Source of the DNA: Paenibacillus alvei
Lineage (GTDB): Bacteria; Bacillota; Bacilli; Paenibacillales; NBRC-103111
Length of the DNA: 48,435 nt
Assembly: GCA_945881905.1 (NCBI GenBank)
Contig: CAMCVV010000013.1
Span: 1-48,435, forward strand
Direction of reading: 5' to 3'
The position numbers and the translations under genes are program-made. Shown here piece by piece: positions 17,310 to 25,801 of this stretch. Under the pieces are notes generated by a model. The model did not search any database. It saw only the letters and a list, made by a program, of their open reading frames with translations, and had not been told where the DNA came from. Every line of letters begins with the position of its first letter. Position 1 is the stretch's first letter.

Positions 17310-18962
17310 TTGAAGAAGTTTCTTGTGTTATTTACGTTAGTGATTTTTATCATTATGACAGCATGTTCATCAGCAGAAACGCCAACGCAAACCGATTCAC
17401 CTGCAGCAACTCCAGAACCTACTGTGAAAGAACCATTTGTTGAACTCACAGCATGGAGTGACAAAGAACCTCCACAAGGCCTCTTGACATCAAAATCTTC
17501 AGAAACGAAAGTTGGCTTGGCAATTGCCAATGCTTCAGGCGCATCATTTACAGTTAATTACACTCAAGGTGACAAAGAAACAAATTTCAATCTTCGTCTA
17601 GCATCTAAAGATTGGGAAGATATTATCGTATCCAGTAATATCAGTTTCGACTGGACTCAAAAATTAATTGATACAGATGCTATTATTCAGCTTGATAAAT
17701 ATTTCGAAGATCCAACAAATTATCCTAATCTTGCTAAGATTCCAAAAGAAGTGTTAGACAACTTCCGATATTCAGATGGACACATCTACCAATTCCCTTC
17801 ACAGTGGTATGAAGATCCTAACTCTGTATATGGATATTGGGCTGCATCTGGTTGGTACATAAATCCAGATATTTTAAAATCAGTGAATATGACTGCAGAT
17901 GATTTATCATCAATTAAAGGTATAGAGAGCTTCTTGAAGGCAGTTAAAGCAGCAAAACTAAAAGATGCCAATGGAAGTCCTATAATCCCTTTATCAGGAA
18001 GCCAGGATATTAATTTATGGAAAACTATTGCTTCAACTTATGGTGTAACTACAGCAGGAAATGGTTTTGAACTTCAAAGTGATGGAAAATTCTTAAATTA
18101 TCGTGATGACCCAAGGCTCGTAACTGCATTAAAATGGTTAAATGATATGAATCGTGCTGGAGTCGTTGATCTAGAACTGGTATCTCAGAAGAACGAACAA
18201 TTGCAACAAAAACTTACGAATAAACGAGTAGGATTAGTTCCTGACCAAGCTTGGGGATTCTGGGGATTAGTAACAGCTGGTCAAGGCCCTGTAACTGAGC
18301 TTCTCAAAGTGCCTTTCCCTAAGGTAGATGGCGTAAGTAGTCTAGGCGTGCAAGGTACCTACAATCCTAATGGAACTTCAGGAATATTCGTTACCAAGAA
18401 TAGTAAAAATCCTGATGCGATAGCGAAATATGCAGACTGGTCTTCAGAAAAAGGAGTTCAAAGAGGTTGGGAAATGGTCTATGGACCACGTGGACTTTTC
18501 TGGGATTGGGATCCTGAACATGGTGAACCCAATTATAAACTAACTGATCCTGAATTTATTGAAGCTCAAACTAAAGGTGATTACAAGAAAATGAATGAGC
18601 TTGGTTTTTCCTCAATCGTTAATTTATCACCATTCGATTTAGATTTGAACTACTTTAATAAAGCAGCTGAACCTCAACTTTTCTGGATTTTCGATATGCA
18701 TAAGTTTTATGCAAAACAAAATTACATTGTGAAGTTCAAAGACTATTACAACGTAAAAGTACCACCAGATGGTAAGTGGTTGAAAAATATTGGTACTTTG
18801 AACAAAGTTGACACTGAATACTTCACAAAATTAATTTTAGCAAAAAATGATGCTGATTTTAATAACATCTGGAAGGGTTATCAAACTCAGATAGAACAAC
18901 AAGGGGAGTGGGCAGCTGTTAAAGCAGAATGGAATGCAGCATACCAAGCAACAAAAAAATAA
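17310..18962 (+). CDS. LplA-type extracellular solute-binding lipoprotein
   Basis: 550 aa. I place the start at the TTG at 17310, giving MKKFLVLFTLVIFIIMTAC with the lipobox cysteine at residue 19 and AAAGGGG eight bases upstream. The longer open frame adds 36 residues that do not look like protein. A Thr/Pro-rich linker follows the cysteine, then a large type-1 sugar-binding fold rich in aromatic residues. Its size fits the LplA family that works with LplB/YtcP permeases to take up oligosaccharides in Paenibacillus and Bacillus. It is the first gene of the importer unit. A leaky terminator directly after it would make it more abundant than the permeases. Confidence 0.85.
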   Translation: MKKFLVLFTLVIFIIMTACSSAETPTQTDSPAATPEPTVKEPFVELTAWSDKEPPQGLLTSKSSETKVGLAIANASGASFTVNYTQGDKETNFNLRLASKDWEDIIVSSNISFDWTQKLIDTDAIIQLDKYFEDPTNYPNLAKIPKEVLDNFRYSDGHIYQFPSQWYEDPNSVYGYWAASGWYINPDILKSVNMTADDLSSIKGIESFLKAVKAAKLKDANGSPIIPLSGSQDINLWKTIASTYGVTTAGNGFELQSDGKFLNYRDDPRLVTALKWLNDMNRAGVVDLELVSQKNEQLQQKLTNKRVGLVPDQAWGFWGLVTAGQGPVTELLKVPFPKVDGVSSLGVQGTYNPNGTSGIFVTKNSKNPDAIAKYADWSSEKGVQRGWEMVYGPRGLFWDWDPEHGEPNYKLTDPEFIEAQTKGDYKKMNELGFSSIVNLSPFDLDLNYFNKAAEPQLFWIFDMHKFYAKQNYIVKFKDYYNVKVPPDGKWLKNIGTLNKVDTEYFTKLILAKNDADFNNIWKGYQTQIEQQGEWAAVKAEWNAAYQATKK

Positions 18963-18979
18963 TAAATGAAGATAAGTTG

Positions 18980-19030
18980 GTAGGCGGTAGATTTGCTGAG
19001 AAATTCGAAGCTATCGCCTACAGCTTTTTG
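18980..19030 (+). terminator. Intra-operon terminator/attenuator after the binding protein
   Basis: GTAGGCGGTAG (18980-18990) pairs with CTATCGCCTAC (19011-19021) with one G-U pair, then CTTTTTGTT. It is well formed but lies inside the operon. This arrangement commonly gives high binding-protein and lower permease expression. Confidence 0.7.
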
Positions 19031-19071
19031 TTATCTACATGTATCGAGGATAAAACAAGGAGCATAATGCA

Positions 19072-19980
19072 ATGAAAACATCACAATTAATTCGCTCATT
19101 GAAAATGTACAAATGGAATTATGCAATGATTCTGCCCGGAATAATCTTGTTATTTTTATTTGCATATATGCCGATGTACGGAATTCTCATTGCTTTTAAA
19201 AAGTACGAGATATATAAAGGTATTTCGGGTAGCCCTTGGCTTGGATTCCAAAATTTTTATTTCTTGAAAGACGGTTATTTCTGGGAAAGCTTCTTAAATA
19301 CAATATACATAACAATCTTACGCTTGGTGTTTGGATTTCCGGCACCTATTATTTTGGCATTATTGTTAAATGAAATTCGCAATCCCAAATTCAAGAAATC
19401 TATTCAGAGCATAACCTATTTACCCCACTTCATCTCCTGGATAGTTGTTGCCTACATGCTTCAAACCTTATTAGCATTAGATACAGGTATTATCAACAAT
19501 ATGCTCTCAGCAATGGGTAAAGACCAAATTAATTTTATGGGTGACCCATCATATTTCCGTCCGATTGTGATTATTAGTGCAATATGGAAAGACATAGGCT
19601 GGGATGCTATTATTTATTTAGCAGCGTTGGCGAGTATTAGCCAAGAACAATTAGAATCCGCTACTCTTGATGGTGCAGGAAGATTTCAGCGAATTTGGTA
19701 TATTAATATACCAGGGATTATGCCGACAATCTCCATCTTACTTATTCTTTATATGCCTAGATTGTTAAGTGCAGGATATGAACAGATTTATCCGTTGGTT
19801 AACCCTGCTAATCTTGCAATTTCTAATGTACTAGATGTATATATTATTCGTTTAGGGTTAGGTAATTCACAATTCAGCGTCGCTACGGCTATTGGATTTG
19901 CTTCTGCGAGCATTCAATTATTACTTGTACTTTTTGTGAATTATATCATTAAAAAAAGAGGGCAAGATGGTTTGTGGTAA
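19072..19980 (+). CDS. lplB: LplB-type ABC sugar permease
   Basis: 302 aa with six predicted membrane helices. Early residues GIILLFLFAYMPMYGILIAFK are typical of LplB-type inner-membrane permeases. The EAA loop region that docks the ATPase reads QEQLESATLDGAGRFQRIWYINIP near residue 205. GGAGC precedes the ATG. It pairs with the permease at 20014. No ATP-binding subunit is encoded in the window, so a shared MsmX-like ATPase elsewhere is expected. Confidence 0.9.
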   Translation: MKTSQLIRSLKMYKWNYAMILPGIILLFLFAYMPMYGILIAFKKYEIYKGISGSPWLGFQNFYFLKDGYFWESFLNTIYITILRLVFGFPAPIILALLLNEIRNPKFKKSIQSITYLPHFISWIVVAYMLQTLLALDTGIINNMLSAMGKDQINFMGDPSYFRPIVIISAIWKDIGWDAIIYLAALASISQEQLESATLDGAGRFQRIWYINIPGIMPTISILLILYMPRLLSAGYEQIYPLVNPANLAISNVLDVYIIRLGLGNSQFSVATAIGFASASIQLLLVLFVNYIIKKRGQDGLW

Positions 19981-20013
19981 GTTTGCAAATTACAAAAAAA
20001 GGGTTGATGTACG

Positions 20014-20922
20014 TTGGAATTGAAATTCAGAACTAGAAATGAACATCTATTCGATTTCTCAAACTATGCTATATTGCTTATTATTGGTCTTACTGCCATT
20101 TATCCTTTTTACTATATGCTTATTCTTTCATTCAACGAAGGGATGGATACAGTGAAAGGTGGAATTGTTTTTTTCCCTCGAGCATTTACACTAGCTAATT
20201 TTGCTAGTATTTTAACTGACAAATTGATCCTTGGCGCATATAAAATTACAATCTTAAAAACGATTATTGGCACTTTGTCGAGTGTACTGTTTACAGCGAT
20301 CGTAGCTTATGGTTTATCTGAGAAACGACTACTATTTCGAAGAGAAATCATGATTTATATGATGATTCCCATGCTTTTCGGTGGCGGATTAATTCCTGAT
20401 TACTTAAATTTAATTAATTTGGGATTAATTAATAGTTTCTGGGTGTACATCCTACCGACCATGTTTGTTATCTATAACTTTTTTGTATTTAAAGCGTTCT
20501 TTCAGCAAATTCCAGATGAGTTGAAGGAATCGATGCGAATAGATGGCGCTCATGAATTATATATCCTGGTCCGACTCATATTCCCGATATCTTTACCAGT
20601 GTTTGCTGCTATATCCTTATTTGTGGCAGTTTACCAATGGAATGACTGGTTTCGAGGAGCTTTTTATGTGAAAGATTTGAATTTGGTTCCTGTACAGACG
20701 TATTTGCAGGCGATGATGTCAAGGGATTTCACTAATTTTTTTGAAAAAAGTAAAGTATTAGAAATTACTGTAGGTGGTAGCGTATTCAATTATGCTGCTA
20801 CTACTTCATTATCATTAAAAATAGCAGCTGTCGTTACGTGCACGGTTCCAATCCTATTGGTTTATCCTTTTTTGCAAAAGCATTTCACAAAAGGTGTATT
20901 ATTAGGTTCAATTAAAGGTTAG
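20014..20922 (+). CDS. ytcP: YtcP-type ABC sugar permease
   Basis: 302 aa with six predicted membrane helices and a TTG start preceded by AAAGGG. The EAA loop reads PDELKESMRIDGAHELYILVRLIFP. C-terminal PFLQKHFTKGVLLGSIKG is the hallmark tail of the YtcP/LplC carbohydrate permease family. It forms the membrane channel with the preceding LplB-type subunit and is followed after 39 bp by a PhyH oxygenase in the same unit. Confidence 0.9.
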   Translation: MELKFRTRNEHLFDFSNYAILLIIGLTAIYPFYYMLILSFNEGMDTVKGGIVFFPRAFTLANFASILTDKLILGAYKITILKTIIGTLSSVLFTAIVAYGLSEKRLLFRREIMIYMMIPMLFGGGLIPDYLNLINLGLINSFWVYILPTMFVIYNFFVFKAFFQQIPDELKESMRIDGAHELYILVRLIFPISLPVFAAISLFVAVYQWNDWFRGAFYVKDLNLVPVQTYLQAMMSRDFTNFFEKSKVLEITVGGSVFNYAATTSLSLKIAAVVTCTVPILLVYPFLQKHFTKGVLLGSIKG

Positions 20923-20961
20923 TATTAATGATTTCGCTAATTTAGAATCGATAAGGGGTGG

Positions 20962-21780
20962 ATGATTATTTTAACAGAAAAACAAATGTCGTTTTTTGAA
21001 ACTTTTGGCTTTCTCAAATTTCCACAATTATTAAAAGATGATATTACTTGGATTACTCAAGAATTTGAACAAGTATTTCCTATGTTTCAGGAAACAACTA
21101 AACACGATGGCACGAAACGCACATTGGTGGTACCGTTTATAGATCAAAGACAGAAACTCAGTGCTTTACTCGATGATTCACGAATTGATGGGATATTGGT
21201 ATCATTGTTAGGAAAGCAATATAACTATATGGGTAGTGATGGGAATTACTATTCAGGAAATACAGATTGGCACCCGGATGGGGATCACAGTAAATACAAA
21301 CATCTGAAGATAGCTATATATCTAGATGAGTTAGATGAGAATACAGGAGCCCTCCAAGTCATTCCAGGTAGTCATAAAAAGGGACCTTTTCGAGATGAAC
21401 TTTTGGAAATGATTCGATTTCCAACAAAAAGCATGCACATTTGGGGAATACAAGGTAATGAGATTCCTGCAGTTGTGCTTGATACTAAACCAGGTGATGT
21501 TTTAGTATTTAATCATAATCTATTTCATTCTTCATGGAATGGGAGTAAAAAACGACGCATGTTTACGATCAATGTGGGTGAAAGATTTAAAGAGGAACAT
21601 CTTGCAGAACTGGTAGATAGCATTCGTAGCCATGCTACTTTCCATAGAGAACATTACTATGGTCCTGAGATGTTAAATAATATAAACCCACTGCGAATGA
21701 CTCACTTAGAACAAGTGATATCTGTATCAGACAATATGAGCGAATTATCTAACCATTTACCTAGTCTGTTTAGAGTGTAA
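20962..21780 (+). CDS. PhyH-type Fe(II)/2-oxoglutarate dioxygenase, copy 2
   Basis: 272 aa. The iron-binding HxD is in TDWHPDGDH (near 105), then TGALQVIPGSHK. The distal histidine and 2-oxoglutarate arginine lie in LFHSSWNGSKKRRMF. It keeps the NYMGSDG strand of the other two copies but has a different loop after HxD and an extended C-terminus, so it is the most diverged of the three. Sitting directly behind the importer permeases, it may act early on the imported substrate. GGGG is only three bases from the ATG, closer than usual. Confidence 0.8.
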   Translation: MIILTEKQMSFFETFGFLKFPQLLKDDITWITQEFEQVFPMFQETTKHDGTKRTLVVPFIDQRQKLSALLDDSRIDGILVSLLGKQYNYMGSDGNYYSGNTDWHPDGDHSKYKHLKIAIYLDELDENTGALQVIPGSHKKGPFRDELLEMIRFPTKSMHIWGIQGNEIPAVVLDTKPGDVLVFNHNLFHSSWNGSKKRRMFTINVGERFKEEHLAELVDSIRSHATFHREHYYGPEMLNNINPLRMTHLEQVISVSDNMSELSNHLPSLFRV

Positions 21781-22006
21781 TATTGAAATAAAGAGTTGAC
21801 GAATACTACCTTATTATCTATAGATTCGGATGTAATCATCATGAATATTCATTCAAATCCAATATCGATAGCTATACTACATGACACCATTGTAATTCCG
21901 TGAAATATACTTTTTTAGTAAAGGGATAGGATGCAATGGTAACTTGATCGTAAGGACTCGAATCAATAGGGCGCTCAGCGACATCTTCAATTGAATAAGA
22001 AATAAA

Positions 22007-22295
22007 AGAAAAGCAAGGGTGTCCAACGTGAAGTGGAATCTGAAGGAAGCTGGAAGCCAGAGCTTCGAGCTGAGGAACACGAATCAAGTCTATCTCAGAG
22101 CAATCAGAGATGCACTCAGCAAGCTGGTTCTGAATGGGAAAGACCCTCCAAATCGATTCTGGAGGTTAGGAAATTCTTGAGGACAACGGAACAATACGAA
22201 CGTATAGCAATACCAACAGCAGAAGACAGGTGTAAACTTAGGCACGGACGTGTACCGAACAGTGTGCACGATAATGTGGATTATCGGCTATTCAA
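22007..22295 (+). ncRNA. Second group II intron RNA remnant
   Basis: It starts AAGCAAGGGTGTCC and continues with GTGGAATCTGAAGGAAGC, TGAGGAACACGAATCAAG, and later ACAGGTGTAAACTTAGGC. This order is typical of domain I/II of bacterial group II introns. The block 22027-22051 is identical to 7924-7948. No reverse transcriptase is present. A 104-codon frame within it has no protein character. The unit occupies most of the 520-bp gap between PhyH 2 and the regulator gene. Confidence 0.65.
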
Positions 22296-22303
22296 TGAGG
22301 GAG

Positions 22304-22990
22304 TTACCTCCTATACGATTGTGAATTTGATTGATAGGTACCACTGAACCTCTCAGAAATTAATTTTAATGGAAATTGAAAATTCTCATCTATTTTTTTG
22401 AGGAGAAGAGCTAAATCTCTTTTTTCTATACACTCGACGTACAATTTATGGTTTGCTGCGACTAGATGGTAATCTTTGAATAAACTATTAGTAAATGTTA
22501 GCATATCGGATATGATAGGAGCTAAAGTTATCCAAGATTGAAGGAGAGCCCAATTATCAGTAAGTTTCATATACTCTAAGTGAAAGTTTAAATCTAAGTC
22601 ATGTAGTCTTTCGATGGAAGGTTCCATTTCCATAGCATTAGTAATGTTGTGCAATACGGAAGTGTCTAAATTATCTAGCTGCATAATTAAATGCGCAGCA
22701 AATTGCTCCATTTGTTGTCTAACGATAAACAAATCAATCGCATGTTTCTGGGAAAACCCGACAACTTCTGTACCTCCACTTGGTAATGAACGAACTAATC
22801 CTTGTTGTTCAAGAGCATGAAGTGCACTTCTTACCGGGCCTCGACTTACCACATATTCTTCAGCGATCTGACTTTCAACTAATCGGTGATTTGCTTTCAA
22901 TTCCCCAGATAAAATAGCTAGCCGAAGACTTTGCAAGATATCTCTTGCAAATAAACTTCGGGAAAATCGATCAGTATTTTTTTTGAACAT
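22304..22990 (-). CDS. GntR-family (FCD) transcriptional regulator
   Basis: 228 aa. The N-terminal winged helix has ILSGELKANHRLVESQIAEEYVVSRGPVRSALHALEQQGLV, the canonical GntR recognition region, at about residues 30-70. An all-helical FCD-type effector domain follows. AAGGAGA lies seven bases before the ATG. FCD regulators usually bind sugar acids or other carboxylates, in keeping with the enolase-superfamily enzymes around it. Its own upstream region carries a GTTAAC site, so it is the obvious candidate to bind the cluster-wide operator and regulate itself. That link is inference. Its 3' end touches the group II intron remnant. Confidence 0.85.
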   Translation of the reverse strand: MFKKNTDRFSRSLFARDILQSLRLAILSGELKANHRLVESQIAEEYVVSRGPVRSALHALEQQGLVRSLPSGGTEVVGFSQKHAIDLFIVRQQMEQFAAHLIMQLDNLDTSVLHNITNAMEMEPSIERLHDLDLNFHLEYMKLTDNWALLQSWITLAPIISDMLTFTNSLFKDYHLVAANHKLYVECIEKRDLALLLKKIDENFQFPLKLISERFSGTYQSNSQSYRR

Positions 22991-23058
22991 ATATTTCTCC
23001 TTAGGTATATTTGTTTACATATCTTTCATTATACAAATTAACTCTTACAGTGTATATA

Positions 23059-23071
23059 GTTTCCCGTTAAC
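23059..23071 (-). promoter_or_regulatory. GTTAAC site upstream of the regulator gene
   Basis: Read on plus it is GTTTCC-C-GTTAAC. One half-site is perfect and the other degenerate. It lies about 70 bp upstream of the GntR start, consistent with autoregulation. Confidence 0.45.
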
Positions 23072-23128
23072 AACATACAATAAATCTTCACATAAAACAC
23101 GTCATTTTATATCATTTTGATATAAAAT

Positions 23129-23911
23129 TCAATCTAACAATACATGTTTATCCCATAAGAAGAATCTTGCACTTGAACCCCCATCAACAGTGAAAGTTTG
23201 ACCCGTAATAAAATCAGCACGATCAGATGCTAGGAATGCGACAAGTGGTGCGACATCTTCAGGCACACCAACTCTGCCCCATGGAATCTTTTTTCCGTCA
23301 AATTCACGGTTGTACCATTCAATGTCATTATACTTTTCTACTTCAATCATACCAGGTGCAACAGCATTAACATTGATTTTATATTTTGCTAGATCAAGGG
23401 ATAGTTGTCTTGTTAGTGCATTCATTCCGCCTTTGCTTGATGCATAAGCAGCGTAATTATGCATAGTGGCATGCCCATGTACGGAGCTGATATTAATGAT
23501 TTTTCCTTTACCGATATTTCTTATTTCTCGTGCACAAGCTTGAGTACAGAAGAAAGTTCCTTTTAAATTCGTATCCATCACACGATCCCAGACGCTTTCC
23601 GTCATATCAAAAAAATCAACCGTAGGATCAATTGCTGAATTATTAACAAGAATATCTATTCTACCGAACGTTTCCTTTATTTTATTTACCATATTATCAA
23701 TTTGTATACAATCCGATACGTCAGCTTTTATTGTAATGGCTTTGCCTCCATGATCAATAATTGCTTGAGCAGTATCGTCAGCTCCTTGGGAACTACTATT
23801 ATAGTTAATTGAAACAATTGCACCGTGTCTAGCAAGTTCCAAAGCGATTTCTTTACCGATTCCTCTTCCTGAACCTGTAACCAAAGCGACTTTACCATCT
23901 AAGTTATACAT
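23129..23911 (-). CDS. Short-chain dehydrogenase/reductase 1
   Basis: 260 aa, a classical SDR. The nucleotide-binding TGSGRGIG is near residue 12, LVNNSA replaces the usual NNAG, the catalytic serine is in INISSVHG and the catalytic YASSK is near 157. The C-terminal [20 protein letters not shown] is typical. GGAGGGG precedes the ATG. It probably oxidises a sugar or sugar-acid hydroxyl with NAD(P). It stands alone on the minus strand, divergent from the SDR2-transketolase unit, and shares a promoter region holding three operator copies. Confidence 0.85.
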   Translation of the reverse strand: MYNLDGKVALVTGSGRGIGKEIALELARHGAIVSINYNSSSQGADDTAQAIIDHGGKAITIKADVSDCIQIDNMVNKIKETFGRIDILVNNSAIDPTVDFFDMTESVWDRVMDTNLKGTFFCTQACAREIRNIGKGKIINISSVHGHATMHNYAAYASSKGGMNALTRQLSLDLAKYKINVNAVAPGMIEVEKYNDIEWYNREFDGKKIPWGRVGVPEDVAPLVAFLASDRADFITGQTFTVDGGSSARFFLWDKHVLLD

Positions 23912-23981
23912 AATTTCCCCTCCGAAATTTAAGTGAAACGCTTCAAATTGATTATATCGTAAACGAGATTTTCGGTAAATA

Positions 23982-23994
23982 GTAAACGGTTAAC
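23982..23994 (-). promoter_or_regulatory. Operator GTAAAC-G-GTTAAC facing SDR 1
   Basis: A 13-bp site about 70 bp upstream of the minus-strand SDR gene, in the same layout as the other cluster operators. Confidence 0.6.
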
Positions 23995-24017
23995 AAAATA
24001 AATCACTAAAAAAAAGT

Positions 24018-24082
24018 TTGACAACTAAAGCAGTTATTTTTATTATTAAATATAGGTAACGGTTAACAAAGATACGGTTAAC
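24018..24082 (+). promoter_or_regulatory. Promoter with double operator of the SDR2-transketolase unit
   Basis: TTGACA (24018-24023), exactly 17 bp, then TATTAT (24041-24046). Operators follow at 24055-24067 (GGTAAC-G-GTTAAC, the best match in the window) and 24070-24082 (AGATAC-G-GTTAAC), covering the transcription start. They are spaced 15 bp apart, as are the two GTTAAC sites at 5552 and 5567. Confidence 0.8.
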
Positions 24083-24136
24083 AGGGTTTCTGTACCAAAA
24101 TTTATTTCAATCAAATATGCTCTGGGAGGAAGAAAA

Positions 24137-24871
24137 ATGATCTTTAAAGATAAGGTAGTAGTTATAACAGGTGCCGGTGGGGGTATGGGTAGAGCAGTAG
24201 CAAAAGCATTTGATCAAGAAGGTGCCAAACTTGCAATTACAGATGCTTCTGCAAAAGGGTTAGCAGAAACGGTTTCTGTATTACAAAACAAGAATGTTAT
24301 TTCTAGTGTTGTAGATATTCGAAGTGTCCAATCTATTTATGATTTCATGAATCAAGTCAAAAATAAAATAGGACATGTACGTGTGTTTGCTAACTGTGCT
24401 GGCGTGTGGCATGATAGTGCATTTGATGAAGTGACAGAAGAACAATGGAATTTTGTGCTTGATATTAATTTAAAGGGTAATTTCTTCTTTAATCAAGCAG
24501 CTATGATTCAAATGAAAGAAGCCGGTGGTGGCTCAATCGTTAATATTGCTTCAACTGCAGGTGAGTATGGAAGTATTCGTCATGCACCGCATTACGCAGC
24601 ATCCAAGGGTGGTGTGATTGCAATGAGTAAATCTTTAGCTCGAGAAGGGGCACCATCGATTCGTGTGAATGTTGTATCTCCTGGACCAACAGATACGCCT
24701 ATGCTTGCAGCAACTGAAGAAGAGAAACGAGAAGTAGCAAAGCGGCCTTTGGTAGGGCGATTGGGAACACCTGAGGATATGGCAGCAGCCATATTGTATC
24801 TTAGCGATCCTTCAAAAGCAGGATACATTACTGGTGAAGTTCTTCGAGTTAACGGTGGAAGCTTAATATAG
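24137..24871 (+). CDS. Short-chain dehydrogenase/reductase 2
   Basis: 244 aa, a classical SDR. TGAGGGMG binds the cofactor, FANCAGVW is the NNAG-like segment, the serine is in SIVNIASTAG and the catalytic tyrosine/lysine in HYAASKGG. GGGAGGA precedes the ATG. Sequence similarity to SDR 1 is only family-level, so the two probably act on different intermediates. It leads a six-gene unit: SDR, transketolase N and C halves, MBL-fold hydrolase, PhyH 3 and LysE. Confidence 0.85.
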   Translation: MIFKDKVVVITGAGGGMGRAVAKAFDQEGAKLAITDASAKGLAETVSVLQNKNVISSVVDIRSVQSIYDFMNQVKNKIGHVRVFANCAGVWHDSAFDEVTEEQWNFVLDINLKGNFFFNQAAMIQMKEAGGGSIVNIASTAGEYGSIRHAPHYAASKGGVIAMSKSLAREGAPSIRVNVVSPGPTDTPMLAATEEEKREVAKRPLVGRLGTPEDMAAAILYLSDPSKAGYITGEVLRVNGGSLI

Positions 24872-24934
24872 CTGTGACAGATTAATCATTGCGGACAAAA
24901 ACCCTATTAATCTTGAGATATCGGGAGGACAATT

Positions 24935-25801
24935 ATGTTAAAATATTCAGAAATTCGACCAGGCGGAATAGCTGCTGATCAGCCTCTAAATGAATTAGTT
25001 AAAGAACTGAAACGTTCTGTAGTCCGCATGACAGAAGTGGCCGGCGGAGGGTATATTTCACAAGGTTTGTGTTCCGCAGAAGTCATCGCTACTTTATTTT
25101 ATCGATTATTAAGATTAGATCCTCAACACCCAGAGTGGGTAAACCGAGACAGATTTCTATTGTCTGTTGGTCATTACGCTATAGGTGTATATGCTGCAAT
25201 GGGTAGATTAGGTTATTTTGACAAAGCCATGCTTGACACATATAGTGCGGATGGTAGTGAAATAGAAATGATTGGTAGCGAGATAACACCGGGATTTGAA
25301 ATTACAGGCGGATCTCTGGGTCAAGGATTATCTCAAGGTGTAGGTTTGGCTATAGGAGCTAAATTACGAAAACATTCATGGCGGACCTTCGTATATATGA
25401 GTGATGGTGAATTAGAAGAAGGCCAGATTTGGGAAGCAGCAATGGTAGCTAAGCATTATAAATTAGATAACTTATTATTAATCGTCGATGTCAATGGCAT
25501 ACAAGCTGATGGTTATATTGGTGATGTGACAGGTGTTCTTCCGATTGCTGAGAAATGGGAAGCATTTGGCTGGAATGTTTTTAACATTAATGGTAATGAT
25601 TTGGATACAGTAGAGCAAACAGTTGCAAAGTGTTTTCAACCAAATGGAAATCCAACAATAATTATTGCAAACACAATCATGGGAAATGGGGTTTCGTTGT
25701 TACATGGTCGATTAGATGTTCACTATGTAAAATGGAATGCTGAACTGTCTAAACAAGCATTACTTGAAATTGATAGTGGAGGAGTGAGCAAGCATGATTG
25801 A
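24935..25801 (+). CDS. Transketolase, N-terminal (thiamine-diphosphate-binding) subunit
   Basis: 288 aa. The ThDP/Mg motif reads SDGELEEGQIWEA followed by LIVDVNGIQADG. GGSLGQGLS and RDRFLLSVGHY (second conserved histidine, near residue 80) are present. Two normally invariant active-site histidines are not. The SGHPGGS segment reads GGGYISQG here (His to Tyr, near 40), and the GHP segment before the GSLGQG motif reads IGSEITPG. In known transketolases these residues contact the donor substrate, so an unusual ketose or keto-acid donor is likely (inference). GGGAGG precedes the ATG. Its 3' end overlaps the C-terminal subunit gene by eight bases, indicating tight coupling of the heterodimer. Confidence 0.85.
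   Translation: MLKYSEIRPGGIAADQPLNELVKELKRSVVRMTEVAGGGYISQGLCSAEVIATLFYRLLRLDPQHPEWVNRDRFLLSVGHYAIGVYAAMGRLGYFDKAMLDTYSADGSEIEMIGSEITPGFEITGGSLGQGLSQGVGLAIGAKLRKHSWRTFVYMSDGELEEGQIWEAAMVAKHYKLDNLLLIVDVNGIQADGYIGDVTGVLPIAEKWEAFGWNVFNINGNDLDTVEQTVAKCFQPNGNPTIIIANTIMGNGVSLLHGRLDVHYVKWNAELSKQALLEIDSGGVSKHD

Noticed and set aside
22033-22347. 104-codon open frame on the plus strand
   Set aside because: It lies inside the group II intron RNA remnant, has no ribosome site, and its translation has no protein-like pattern.
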